This document shows, piece by piece, positions 22,121 through 34,600 of a DNA stretch of 64,000 bases. Below the pieces are notes generated by a model, which did not search any database, had not been told where the DNA came from, and was given only the letters and a program-made list of their open reading frames with translations. How positions within the stretch are numbered: position 1 is the stretch's first letter; every line of letters starts with the position of its first letter. A program made the position numbers and the translations under genes. Origin of the DNA: Amblyomma americanum (Eukaryota; Arthropoda; Arachnida; Ixodida; Ixodidae); the NCBI RefSeq assembly GCF_052857255.1, contig NC_135498.1, forward strand, positions 88,034,639 to 88,098,638, in the 5' to 3' direction.

Positions 22121-22635
22121 AATGTACAGCCGAGCCCATTCATAACGAATCTGACGATGGCTGGAACCGCGTTTGTTATATCGGAAGTTCGTCGTAACTG
22201 CATTTTTCTTATTACAGCCCAAAATGTCAAGGCAGGCATAAGTAGTGTATATATATTTTTAAAAGGTCTGTTATGCACGTCTTCTTCGTACAAGCCCTAT
22301 CATGCCAAGGCAGTGCGCAGTATACAACTACACTCGAGTAGAGGAAGGTTGTGCTGCTCGGCTCGCACCTCACCGTTCAAGCAAAGGTAGTGGACACAGG
22401 CATAGATCTAAGAGACATGCATCTTCGATACTCTCGATACATTTTGCTATCGGCATTAGGTATCGCTTGCCAACATTGAAAGTACCGGTATCGAAAATAC
22501 ATTTTAGTGTATCATGTATTTTGACGAGATACTCGAAGAGAACTGTGTCACTGATTTTGAGGCTTATGTGAGTCAGACGGTCAGACTTTGGGCTCACGAC
22601 GCTCGCTCAGGGGGTAGCCGTGTGAAAACAAATTG
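22121..22635. other. Unassigned, with a possible hAT-type fragment
   Basis: At 22420-22550 the sequence is dense in GATAC and TATCG words (CTCTCGATACATTTTG, ACCGGTATCGAAAATAC, GAGATACTCG). This is typical of certain non-autonomous hAT elements, but no ends are visible. The rest shows nothing I can support. Confidence 0.35.
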
Positions 22636-23040
22636 GAGGGGACACTAGCTCCGCGTTAAGCGTATGACGCGATAGCGTAATGGTTAATTCCCATATATGC
22701 AGAAGGTCATTCTCTACATTCATAGACCCGGGATTTGCCATGCCCTCCTGGTGCAGCGGTTAAGCGATGCGCCACTGCCCTGCGATGACAGGTGATTCCA
22801 ACGGTGGGCCTTGTGCGGCCAAGGTTGCTCTTCCCGAACGACCGATCAATAACTTAACTGCCGCGGTGGGCAGGTTGTGGTGACGCCGCAGGGCCACGTG
22901 GCCTAGGTGGACCACCTTCCTCCTAGGTTGCTTTCTCGGGACCACCTGCCAGATCCATGTGTGTGATTTTTTGCTCACAACGCAGACACCGGATTTTCTG
23001 GGAAACGGTACCTTTAACGCTATCGCGTTAAGAGTATGAA
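22636..23040. repeat. Dispersed repeat family B, copy 3 (best preserved)
   Basis: This copy is uninterrupted. The left end has GGGGACACTAGCTCC and GACGCGATAGCGTAATGG; the right end has the inverse ACGCTATCGCGTTAAG at about 23015-23030. Between lie TGGTGCAGCGGTTAAGCG, CCACTGCCCTGCGATG, AACTTAACTGCC, CCTAGGTGGACCACC and TGTGTGATTTTTTGCTCAC. The inverted ends enclose about 375 bp without coding, which suits a MITE. The GCAGCGGTTAAGC phrase also resembles a tRNA A-box, so a SINE origin for the body is possible. Confidence 0.65.
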
Positions 23041-23489
23041 CTAAAATTAACCTAAGACGGTGCCAGTTTCGCTGGCCCGGCCAGCCTTCTGTCTTCGTAC
23101 GGTAAGTAGGCACTGAGACGATGTATATGTAGCGCTTCTGCACACCAACTGACAAAAGGGGCGAAGAGACAGGCTCACCGTTGTGGTGGAAACAACAACC
23201 AGCTTGTACACCTGATGGCAGTACGGACGCAGAACAGCCGGTGCAAACGCGCAGAGCATAAAATACACTAAGCTAAAAACGCTGCTTACTATAAGACGGT
23301 GTTCACGAAGTCATATTTGCGGGGCTAGCCAGTGCCCACATTGAACCGATTAGTAACACTTTTGGGTTCAATTACAAACGGATTAAGGCGCAGCTTTGGC
23401 CATCTTCTAGAGATAAGAACCTTGTGCAAAGGAAGCAACGGTTGTGCTCCAGTCTTATTTCGAATTGATGTAGCTGTCATAAAAAAAAT
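23041..23489. other. No recognisable feature
   Basis: I see no gene or repeat that can be supported in this stretch. Confidence 0.3.
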
Positions 23490-24275
23490 GGAAGACTTTC
23501 GTCGTCATGCAGTAGCTTACAAAAGCGGTTAGTCGAGGAAGTGGCGATAGCGCTGGCAGCCACTCATTCCGACGCCACGCACATAATTTCTGATTCTCAA
23601 CGCGCCTGTCGAAATGATATAAAGGGAAGAATACCACCGCTTGCTAGCAAAATTTAAGCAAACGCGCAACATAACTCAATACAGAGTGCAAAACAATTGA
23701 TATGGGTGCCCGTATACCAGGGAATAGAAGCGAACGAGCCTGCATACACCCGCCCGAGCGTCTCTCTCCCGGACTTCCACTGAATTCCCAGACTCTGTAG
23801 GGAATCCTATACCGAATCAGCTTACGACTTATGCGGACATCACAGAATATCTGCGCTTCAGTAGGCAGACGTTCCCAGAGCCCGCCAAGGGCCTGGATAG
23901 AACTGAGGAACGACACCACAGAAGGCTGCAAACGGGGTCGTTTCTAAGCCCTGCGATTCTAAAACACATAGACCCGACATTTTCGGGGTACTGTAAGTTT
24001 TGTGAGATGTGGGCAGACGCATGTCATATGGTATGTACCTGCTGAAAAATCCGGAAATAAAGAGTAAATCAGCCGACGAGAGAGGGCTGGGAGGCGACCC
24101 TGTCCGACTACTTCGGCCTGTAGTGCCAGAGGGCTCTGGTACAAAGAGCGCGGGCAGCGGCTACCGCCAATGCTGTCCCGGAATAAGGACTACCACCCAG
24201 GCAAGGGAGCGGTGAAACCCTCCACTCTCCCCTAAAACCAACCCCATGCATCCAATAAAGTTTTTACCACAACCA
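23490..24275 (+). pseudogene. LINE relic C, RNase H and 3' end
   Basis: The plus strand reads EEVAIALAATHSDATHIISD followed by SQRACRNDIKGRIPPLASKI, which is RNase H with the catalytic S-D-S pattern. Then comes WVPVYQGIEANEPAYT, where the expected G-H-x-G is V-Y-Q-G, showing loss of a key His. Stops and frameshifts are frequent. The tail includes AAGTTTTGTGAGATGTG, a remnant of the cysteine module, and AATAAAG near 24255. It is the same general LINE type as relics A and B but in plus orientation and 5' truncated. Confidence 0.75.
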
Positions 24276-24557
24276 GCTGCTGTTTGACTTTGTCAACACG
24301 ACTAAGGTCACGGACTTTTCCACACTAACGACCGGCTGCAAATCTTTAATTGCAACCAGCTGCCTAGCTATGATAGCTAAAAAAGTTCATTATCAGAAAT
24401 AAGTTAACCTGCTTACTAAAGACAATTCTCCGGCTTTCCGGTGCTCGCCAACACTGGTAATAATACTATGTCGCAAAAGCAGTATTTTTACCCCCAATAG
24501 CCTAATTTGGAAAGTTACTTAGTCTTCCCTGAAACACCTGGTATACATACAGCATTT
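24276..24557. other. No recognisable feature
   Basis: Nothing supported here. Confidence 0.3.
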
Positions 24558-24760
24558 TAGGGCGCAGTTTTTAGGCGCCTGTTCCTGCATTGAGCGGGCT
24601 GCCTCGGCGTAACCAACCGAACGAGCGCATTGGGGGATAAAAGAGAGCGAACGCAGAGTGCTGCGGAGGACAAAGACGGAGATTGCGAAGAGAGCGCGGG
24701 GAGCAAAGTAGAGAACGGCGGCAGCGTGAAGAGCGCCGTTGTCTGCTCGACAATGACGTC
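24558..24760. repeat. Dispersed repeat family D, copy 1
   Basis: Shares GCGCAGTTTTTAGGCGCC-, CCTGTTCCTGCATTGAGCG-, CTCGGCGTAA- and AAGAGAGCGAACGCA-like segments in order with 50488-50615. The shared order and spacing show a common dispersed element; its class is unknown. Confidence 0.6.
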
Positions 24761-24799
24761 ACCAATAAGGTATGCGTTGTTCCGCTGAGATGGCGCCAC

Positions 24800-25098
24800 A
24801 GCCATCATCAGCTCTGACTACGTCCACTGTTGGACAAAGGCCTTTCCCATACCCCTCCAATTTAGTGCCAACTGCAGCCACCCTGCTACGCTTGCCTTCT
24901 CTTTGAATCCGCTCAATCACCTCTAACGATCATCGGTCATCTTGCTTTCGCATTACATGCCCTGCCCAAGCAGATTTCTTTTTTTTTTGATTTCGACTAG
25001 GATGTCATTAGCCAGCATTTGTCCTCTGACCAACTCCGCCCTCTTTCTGTCCCTTAACGTTGCACATATTTTTGTTTCCATGGCTCGCTGCGTTGTCC
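24800..25098 (-). pseudogene. RTE-like LINE 3' end (RT C-terminus), interrupted
   Basis: On the minus strand this encodes broken remnants including MCNVKGQKE (for the V-T-L-R-D-x-I-R segment), QRTNAG and KSAWAGHVMRKQDDR. They match the W-x-W-A-G-H-V-x-R-x-x-D-x-R-W end of an RTE/CR1-like endonuclease-reverse transcriptase. The 3' end with a CATCATCA tail lies near 24800. The copy stops abruptly at GTTGTCCTTA (25098), where a non-autonomous element has inserted, and its next segment reappears at 25613 and in every unit of the satellite. Confidence 0.8.
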
Positions 25099-25612
25099 TT
25101 AAAGGGTATCTGAAACACCTTCCGAGGAAAGCACATCAACTCGCTCAATCACTGCATTGTGTTGTCATGAAAACCTGAGCCAAATAATACACTTCTACAC
25201 GCAACAGAGGACCCACAATCACGCGCGAAAGTTGGCGAGCCCTTCCCGGCGACTTTTTCATGCTCGCACCCTCCTCCGTCGCTCGCATCTACGTATACGT
25301 GTTGAGAGATGGCCATTGGTAAGATCATTTCAGACGTCAGGCAGCTACCAATGCCGCGGCCAATAAGCCGCGTAGCTCCGGCGGGCAAGAAGCACTGCCC
25401 CGGAGGTGGGGCTGGCGGAGGAGCGCCAACCTTCCAGCGTGCACAGTGACGAGAGGAGAGGGAAAAGTGCGAAGACGCGGAAATTCGAATTTTGACTACA
25501 GGTAACTCAGCTTTTACGAAGCTCATTCGAAAATATTTTGCAGGACAGTATTCGTGAAGAGGCATGCTTTAACATCCCAGCCGTACTGGAGCTTTATTAG
25601 AGCCCCCTTTTA
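25099..25612. mobile_element. Non-autonomous element inserted in the LINE; satellite founder
   Basis: About 508 bp (25102-25609) separate two parts of the RTE-like LINE that are adjacent in intact copies. Ends are AAGGGTATCTGAAACACC on the left and, read inward, AAAGGGGGCTCTAATAAAG on the right, a short imperfect inverted repeat. TTA flanks both sides (25099-25101 and 25610-25612), a Harbinger-type trinucleotide. The right 150 bp (25460-25609) are the portion amplified in the 229 bp array. The class is inferred; the disruption of the LINE is seen directly. Confidence 0.7.
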
Positions 25613-28600
25613 TTTAAATAAACCCTTTTGCTCAGCCTCCACGTTTCTGCCTCATACGTGAGTACCGGTAAGATGCAGCTGTTATCAAGGGAAAAGTGCG
25701 AAGACGCGGAAATTCGAATTTTGACTATAGGTAACTCAGCTTTTACGAAGCTCATTCGAAAATATTTTGCAGGACAGTATTCGTGAAGAGGCATGCTTTA
25801 ACATCCCAGCCGTACTGGAGCTTTATTAGAGCCCTCTTTTATTTAAATAAACCCTTTTGCTCAGCCTCCACGTTTCTGCCTCATACGTGAGTACCGGTAA
25901 GATACAGCTGTTATCAAGGGAAAAGTGCGAAGACGCGGAAATTCATATTTTGACTATAGGTAACTCAGCTTTTACGAAGCTCATTCGAAAATTTTTTGCT
26001 GTACAGTATTCGTGAAGAGGCATGCTTTAACGTCCCAGCCGTACTGGAGCTTTATTAGAGCCCTCTTTTATTTAAATAAACCCTTTTGCTCAGCCTCCAC
26101 GTTTCTGCCTCATACGTGAGTACCGGTAAGATAAAGCTGTTATCAAGGGAAAAGTGCGAAGACGCGGAAATTCGAATTTTGACTATAGGTAACTCAGCTT
26201 TTACGAAGCTCATTCGAAAATTTTTTGCTGTACAGTATTCGTGAAGAGGCATGCTTTAACATCCCAGCCGTACTGGAGCTTTATTAGAGCCCTCTTTTAT
26301 TTAAATAAACCCTTTTGCTCAGCCTCCACGTTTCTGCCTCATACGTGAGTACCGGTAAGATACAGCTGTTATCAAGGGAAAAGTGCGAAGACGCGGAAAT
26401 TCGAATTTTGACTATAGGTAACTCCGCTTTTACGAAGCTCATTCGAAAATTTTTTGCAGGACAGTATTCGTGAAGAGGCATGCTTTAACATCCCAGCCGT
26501 ACTGGAGCTTTATTAGAGCCCTCTTTTATTTAAATAAACCCTTTTCCTCAGCCTCCACGTTTCTGCCTCATACGTGAGTACCGGTAAGATACAGCTGTTA
26601 TCAAGGGAAAAGTGCGAAGACGCGGAAATTCGAATTTTGACTATAGGTAACTCAGCTTTTACGAAGCTCATTCGAAAATATTTTGCAGGACAGTATTCGT
26701 GAAGAGGCATGCTTTAACATCTCAGCCGTACTGGAGCTTTATTAGAGCCCTCTTTTATTTAAATAAACCCTTTTGCTCAGCCTCCACGTTTCCGCCTCAT
26801 ACGTGAGTACCGGTAAGATACAGCTGTTATCAAGGGAAAAGTGCGAAGACGCGGAAATTCGAATTTTGACTATAGGTAACTCAGCTTTTACGAAGCTCAT
26901 TCGAAAATTTTTTGCAGGACAGTATTCGTGAAGAGGCATGCTTTAACATCCCAGCCGTACTGGAGCTTTATTAGAGCCCTCTTTTATTTAAATAAACCCT
27001 TTTCCTCAGCCTCCACGTTTCTGCCTCATACGTGAGTACCGGTAAGATACAGCTGTTATCAAGGGAAAAGTGCGAAGACGCGGAAATTCGAATTTTGACT
27101 ATAGGTAACTCAGCTTTTACGAAGCTCATTCGAAAATATTTTGCAGGACAGTATTCGTGAAGAGGCATGCTTTAACATCTCAGCCGTACTGGAGCTTTAT
27201 TAGAGCCCTCTTTTATTTAAATAAACCCTTTTGCTCAGCCTCCACGTTTCCGCCTCATACGTGAGTACCGGTAAGATACAGCTGTTATCAAGGGAAAAGT
27301 GCGAAGACGCGGAAATTCGAATTTTGACTATAGGTAACTCAGCTTTTACGAAGCTCATTCGAAAATATTTTGCAGGACAGTATTCCTGAAGAGGCATGCT
27401 TTAACATCCCAGCCGTACTGGAGCTTTATTAGAGCCCTCTTTTATTTAAATAAACCCTTTTGCTCAGCCTCCACGTTTCTGCCTCATACGTGAGTACCGG
27501 TAAGATACAGCTGTTATCAAGGGAAAAGTGCGAAGACGCGGAAATTCGAATTTTGACTATAGGTAACTCAGCATTTACGAAGCTCATTCGAAAATATTTT
27601 GCAGGACAGTGTTCGTGAAGAGGCATGCTTTAACATCCCAGCCGTACTGGAGCTTTATTAGAGCCCTCTTTTATTTAAATAAACCCTTTTGCTCAGCCTC
27701 CACGTTTCCGCCTCATACGTGAGTACCGGTAAGATACAGCTGTTATCAAGGGAAAAGTGCGAAGACGCGGAAATTCGAATTTTGACTATAGGTAACTCAG
27801 CATTTACGAAGCTCATTCGAAAATATTTTGCAGGACAGTGTTCGTGAAGAGGCATGCTTTAACATCCCAGCCGTACTGGAGCTTTATTAGAGCCCTCTTT
27901 TATTTAAATAAATCCTTTTGCTCAGCCTCCACGTTTCTGCCTCATACGTGAGCACCGGTAAGATACAGCTGTTATCAAGGGAAAAGTGCGAAGACGCGGA
28001 AATTCGAATTTTGATTATAGGTAACTCAGCTTTTACGAAGCTCATTCGAAAATTTTTTGCAGGACAGTATTCGTGAAGAGGCATGCTTTAACATCCCAGC
28101 CGTACTGGAGCTTTATTAGAGCCCTCTTATTTAAATAAACCCTTTTGCTCAGCCTCCACGTTTCTGCCTCATACGTGAGTACCGGTAAGATACAGCTGTT
28201 ATCAAGGGAAAAGTGCGAAGACGCGGAAATTCGAATTTTGACTATAGGTAACTCAGCTTTTACGAAGCTCATTCGAAAATATTTTGCAGGACAGTATTCG
28301 TGAAGAGGCATGCTTTAACATCCCAGCCGTACTGGAGCTTTATTAGAGCCCTCTTTTATTTAAATAAACCCTTTTGCTCAGCCTCCACGTTTCTGCCTCA
28401 TACGTGAGTACCGGTAAGATACAGCTGTTATCAAGGGAAAAGTGCGAAGACGCGGAAATTCGAATTTTGACTATAGGTAACTCAGCTTTTACGAAGCTCA
28501 TTCGAAAATTTTTTGCAGGACAGTATTCGTGAAGAGGCATGCTTTAACATCCCAGCCGTACTGGAGCTTTATTAGAGCCCTCTTTTATTTAAATAAACCC

Positions 28601-31600
28601 TTTTGCTCAGCCTCCACGTTTCTGCCTCATACGTGAGTACCGGTAAGATACAGCTGTTATCAAGGGAAAAGTGCGAAGACGCGGAAATTCGAATTTTGAC
28701 TATAGGTAACTCAGCTTTTACGAAGCTCATTCGAAAATTTTTTGCAGGACAGTATTCGTGAAGAGGCATGCTTTAACATCCCAGCCGTACTGGAGCTTTA
28801 TTAGAGCCCTCTTTTATTTAAATAAACCCTTTTGCTCAGCCTCCACGTTTCTGCCTCATACGTGAGTACCGGTAAGATACAGCTGTTATCAAGGGAAAAG
28901 TGCGAAGACGCGGAAATTCGAATTTTGACTATAGGTAACTCAGCTTTTACGAAGCTCATTCGAAAATATTTTGCAGGACAGTATTCGTGAAGAGGCATGC
29001 TTTAACATCCCAGCCGTACTGGAGCTTTATTAGAGCCCTCTTTTATTTAAATAAACCCTTTTGCTCAGCCTCCACGTTTCTGCCTCATACGTGAGTACCG
29101 GTAAGATACAGCTGTTATCAAGGGAAAAGTGCGAAGACGCGGAAATTCGAATTTTGACTATAGGTAACTCAGCTTTTACGAAGCTCATTCGAAAATTTTT
29201 TGCAGGACAGTATTCGTGAAGAGGCATGCTTTAACATCCCAGCCGTACTGGAGCTTTATTAGAGCCCTCTTTTATTTAAATAAACCCTTTTGCTCAGCCT
29301 CCACGTTTCTGCCTCATACGTGAGTACCGGTAAGATACAGCTGTTATCAAGGGAAAAGTGCGAAGACGCGGAAATTCGAATTTTGACTATAGGTAACTCA
29401 GCTTTTACGAAGCTCATTCGAAAATATTTTGCTGTACAGTATTCGTGAAGAGGCATGCTTTAACGTCCCAGCCGTACTGGAGCTTTATTAGAGCCCTCTT
29501 TTATTTAAATAAACCCTTTTGCTCAGCCTCCACGTTTCTGCCTCATACGTGAGTACCGGTAAGATACAGCTGTTATCAAGGGAAAAGTGCGAAGACGCGG
29601 AAATTCGAATTTTGACTATAGGTAACTCAGCTTTTACGAAGCTCATTCGAAAATATTTTGCTGTACAGTATTCGTGAAGAGGCATGCTTTAACATCCCAG
29701 CCGTACTGGAGCTTTATTAGAGCCCTCTTTTATTTAAATAAACCCTTTTGCTCAGCCTCCACGTTTCTGCCTCATACGTGAGTACCGGTAAGATACAGCT
29801 GTTATCAAGGGAAAAGTGCGAAGACGCGGAAATTCGAATTTTGACTATAGGTAACTCAGCTTTTACGAAGCTCATTCGAAAATATTTTGCAGGACAGTAT
29901 TCGTGAAGAGGCATGCTTTAACATCCCAGCCGTACTGGAGCTTTATTAGAGCCCTCTTTTATTTAAATAAACCCTTTTGCTCAGCCTCCACGTTTCTGCC
30001 TCATACGTGAGTACCGGTAAGATACAGCTGTTATCAAGGGAAAAGTGCGAAGACGCGGAAATTCGAATTTTGACTATAGGTAACTCAGCTTTTACGAAGC
30101 TCATTCGAAAATATTTTGCAGGACAGTATTCGTGAAGAGGCATGCTTTAACATCCCAGCCGTACTGGAGCTTTATTAGAGCCCTCTTTTATTTAAATAAA
30201 CCCTTTTGCTCAGCCTCCACGTTTCTGCCTCATACGTGAGTACCGGTAAGATAAGCTGTTATCAAGGGAAAAGTGCGAAGACGCGGAAATTCGAATTTTG
30301 ACTATAGGTAATTCAGCTTTTACGAAGCTCATTCGAAAATATTTTGCAGGACAGTATTCGTGAAGAGGCATGCTTTAACATCCCAGCCGTACTGGAGCTT
30401 TATTAGAGCCCTCTTTTATTTAAATAAACCCTTTTGCTCAGCCTCCACGTTTCTGCCTCATACGTGAGTACCGGTAAGATACAGCTGTTATCAAGGGAAA
30501 AGTGCGAAGACGTGGAAATTCGAATTTTGACTATAGGTAACTCAGCTTTTACGAAGCTCATTCGAAAATATTTTGCAGGACAGTATTCGTGAAGAGGCAT
30601 GCTTTAACATCCCAGCCGTACTGGAGCTTTATTAGAGCCCTCTTTTATTTAAATAAACCCTTTTGCTCAGCCTCCGCGTTTCTGCCTCATACGTGAGTAC
30701 CGGTAAGATACAGCTGTTATCAAGGGAAAAGTGCGAAGACGTGGAAATTCGAATTTTTACTATAGGTAACCCAGCTTTTACGAAGCTCATTCGAAAATAT
30801 TTTGCAGGACAGTATTCGTGAAGAGGCATGCTTTAACATCCCAGCCGTACTGGAGCTTTATTAGAGCCCTCTTTTATTTAAATAAACCCTTTTGCTCAGC
30901 CTCCACGTTTCTGCCTCATACGTGAGTACCGGTAAGATACAGCTGTTATCAAGGGAAAAGTGCGAAGACGCGGAAATTCGAATTTTGACTATAGGTAACT
31001 CAGCTTTTACGAAGCTCATTCGAAAATATTTTGCAGGACAGTATTCGTGAAGAGGCATGCTTTAACATCCCAGCCGTACTGGAGCTTTATTAGAGCCCTC
31101 TTTTATTTAAATAAACCCTTTTGCTCAGCCTCCACGTTTCTGCCTCATACGTGAGTACCGGTAAGATACAGCTGTTATCAAGGGAAAAGTGCGAAGACGC
31201 GGAAATTCGAATTTTGACTATAGGTAACTCAGCTTTTACGAAGCTCATTCGAAAATATTTTGCAGGACAGTATTCGTGAAGAGGCATGCTTTAACATCCC
31301 AGCCGTACTGGAGCTTTATTAGAGCCCTCTTTTATTTAAATAAACCCTTTTGCTCAGCCTCCACGTTTCTGCCTCATACGTGAGTACCGGTAAGATACAG
31401 CTGTTATCAAGGGAAAGGTGCGAAGACGCGGAAATTCGAATTTTGACTATAGGTAACTCAGCTTTTACGAAGCTCATTCGAAATTTTTTTGCAGGACAGT
31501 ATTCGTGAAGAGGCATGCTTTAACATCCCAGCCGTACTGGAGCTTTATTAGAGCCCTCTTTTATTTAAATAAACCCTTTTGCTCAGCCTCCACGTTTCTG

Positions 31601-34600
31601 CCTCATACGTGAGTACCGGTAAGATACAGCTGTTATCAAGGGAAAAGTGCGAAGACGCGGAAATTCGAATTTTGACTATAGGTAACTCAGCTTTTACGAA
31701 GCTCATTCGAAAATTTTTTGCAGGACAGTATTCGTGAAGAGGCATGCTTTAACACCCCAGCCGTACTGGAGCTTTATTAGAGCCCTCTTTTATTTAAATA
31801 AACCCTTTTGCTCAGCCTCCACGTTTCTGCCTCATACGTGAGTACCGGTAAGATACAGCTGTTATCTAGGGAAAAGTGCGAAGACGCGGAAATTCGAATT
31901 TTGACTATAGGTAACTCAGCTTTTACGAAGCTCATTCGAAAATATTTTGCAGGACAGTATTCGTGAAGAGGCATGCTTTAACATCCCAGCCGTACTGGAG
32001 CTTTATTAGAGCCCTCTTTTATTTAAATAAACCCTTTTGCTCAGCCTCCACGTTTCTGCCTCATACGTGAGTACCGGTAAGATACAGCTGTTATCAAGGG
32101 AAAAGTGCGAAGACGCGGAAATTCGAATTTTGACTATAGGTAACTCAGCTTTTACGAAGCTCATTCGAAAATATTTTGCAGGACAGTATTCGTGAAGAGG
32201 CATGCTTTAACATCCCAGCCGTACTGGAGCTTTATTAGAGCCCTCTTTTATTTAAATAAACCCTTTTGCTCAGCCTCCACGTTTCTGCCTCATACGTGAG
32301 TACCGGTAAGATAAGCTGTTATCAAGGGAAAAGTGCGAAGACGCGGAAATTCGAATTTTGACTATAGGTAATTCAGCTTTTACGAAGCTCATTCGAAAAT
32401 ATTTTGCAGGACAGTATTCGTGAAGAGGCATGCTTTAACATCCCAGCCGTACTGGAGCTTTATTAGAGCCCTCTTTTATTTAAATAAACCCTTTTGCTCA
32501 GCCTCCACGTTTCTGCCTCATACGTGAGTACCGGTAAGATACAGCTGTTATCAAGGGAAAAGTGCGAAGACGTGGAAATTCGAATTTTGACTATAGGTAA
32601 CTCAGCTTTTACGAAGCTCATTCGAAAATATTTTGCAGGACAGTATTCGTGAAGAGGCATGCTTTAACATCCCAGCCGTACTGGAGCTTTATTAGAGCCC
32701 TCTTTTATTTAAATAAACCCTTTTGCTCAGCCTCCGCGTTTCTGCCTCATACGTGAGTACCGGTAAGATACAGCTGTTATCAAGGGAAAAGTGCGAAGAC
32801 GTGGAAATTCGAATTTTTACTATAGGTAACCCAGCTTTTACGAAGCTCATTCGAAAATATTTTGCAGGACAGTATTCGTGAAGAGGCATGCTTTAACATC
32901 CCAGCCGTACTGGAGCTTTATTAGAGCCCTCTTTTATTTAAATAAACCCTTTTGCTCAGCCTCCACGTTTCTGCCTCATACGTGAGTACCGGTAAGATAC
33001 AGCTGTTATCAAGGGAAAAGTGCGAAGACGCGGAAATTCGAATTTTGACTATAGGTAACTCAGCTTTTACGAAGCTCATTCGAAAATATTTTGCAGGACA
33101 GTATTCGTGAAGAGGCATGCTTTAACATCCCAGCCGTACTGGAGCTTTATTAGAGCCCTCTTTTATTTAAATAAACCCTTTTGCTCAGCCTCCACGTTTC
33201 TGCCTCATACGTGAGTACCGGTAAGATACAGCTGTTATCAAGGGAAAAGTGCGAAGACGCGGAAATTCGAATTTTGACTATAGGTAACTCAGCTTTTACG
33301 AAGCTCATTCGAAAATATTTTGCAGGACAGTATTCGTGAAGAGGCATGCTTTAACATCCCAGCCGTACTGGAGCTTTATTAGAGCCCTCTTTTATTTAAA
33401 TAAACCCTTTTGCTCAGCCTCCACGTTTCTGCCTCATACGTGAGTACCGGTAAGATACAGCTGTTATCAAGGGAAAGGTGCGAAGACGCGGAAATTCGAA
33501 TTTTGACTATAGGTAACTCAGCTTTTACGAAGCTCATTCGAAATTTTTTTGCAGGACAGTATTCGTGAAGAGGCATGCTTTAACATCCCAGCCGTACTGG
33601 AGCTTTATTAGAGCCCTCTTTTATTTAAATAAACCCTTTTGCTCAGCCTCCACGTTTCTGCCTCATACGTGAGTACCGGTAAGATACAGCTGTTATCAAG
33701 GGAAAAGTGCGAAGACGCGGAAATTCGAATTTTGTCTATATGTAACTCAGCTTTTACGAAGCTCATTCGAAAATATTTTGCAGGACAGTATTCGTGAAGA
33801 GGCAGGCTTTAACATCCCAGCCGTACTGGAGCTTTATTAGAGCCCTCTTTTATTTAAATAAACCCTTTTGCTCAGCCTCCACGTTTCTGCCTCATACGTG
33901 AGTACCGGTAAGATACAGCTGTTATCAAGGGAAAAGTGCGAAGACGCGGAAATTCGAATTTTGACTATAGGTAACTCAGCTTTTACGAAGCTCATTCGAA
34001 AATATTTTGCAGGACAGTATTCGTGAAGAGGCATGCTTTAACATCCCAGCCGTACTGGAGCTTTATTAGAGCCCTCTTTTATTTAAATAAACCCTTTTGC
34101 TCAGCCTCCACGTTTCTGCCTCATACGTGAGTACCGGTAAGATACAGCTGTTATCAAGGGAAAAGTGCGAAGACGCGGAAATTCGAATTTTGTCTATATG
34201 TAACTCAGCTTTTACGAAGCTCATTCGAAAATATTTTGCAGGACAGTATTCGTGAAGAGGCATGCTTTAACATCCCAGCCGTACTGGAGCTTTATTAGAG
34301 CCCTCTTTTATTTAAATAAACCCTTTTGCTCAGCCTCCACGTTTCTGCCTCATACGTGAGTACCGGTAAGATACAGCTGTTATCAAGGGAAAAGTGCGAA
34401 GACGCGGAAATTCGAATTTTGACTATAGGTAACTCAGCTTTTACGAAGCTCATTCGAAAATATTTTGCAGGACAGTATTCGTGAAGAGGCATGCTTTAAC
34501 ATCCCAGCCGTACTGGAGCTTTATTAGAGCCCTCTTTTATTTAAATAAACCCTTTTGCTCAGCCTCCACGTTTCTGCCTCATACGTGAGTACCGGTAAGA

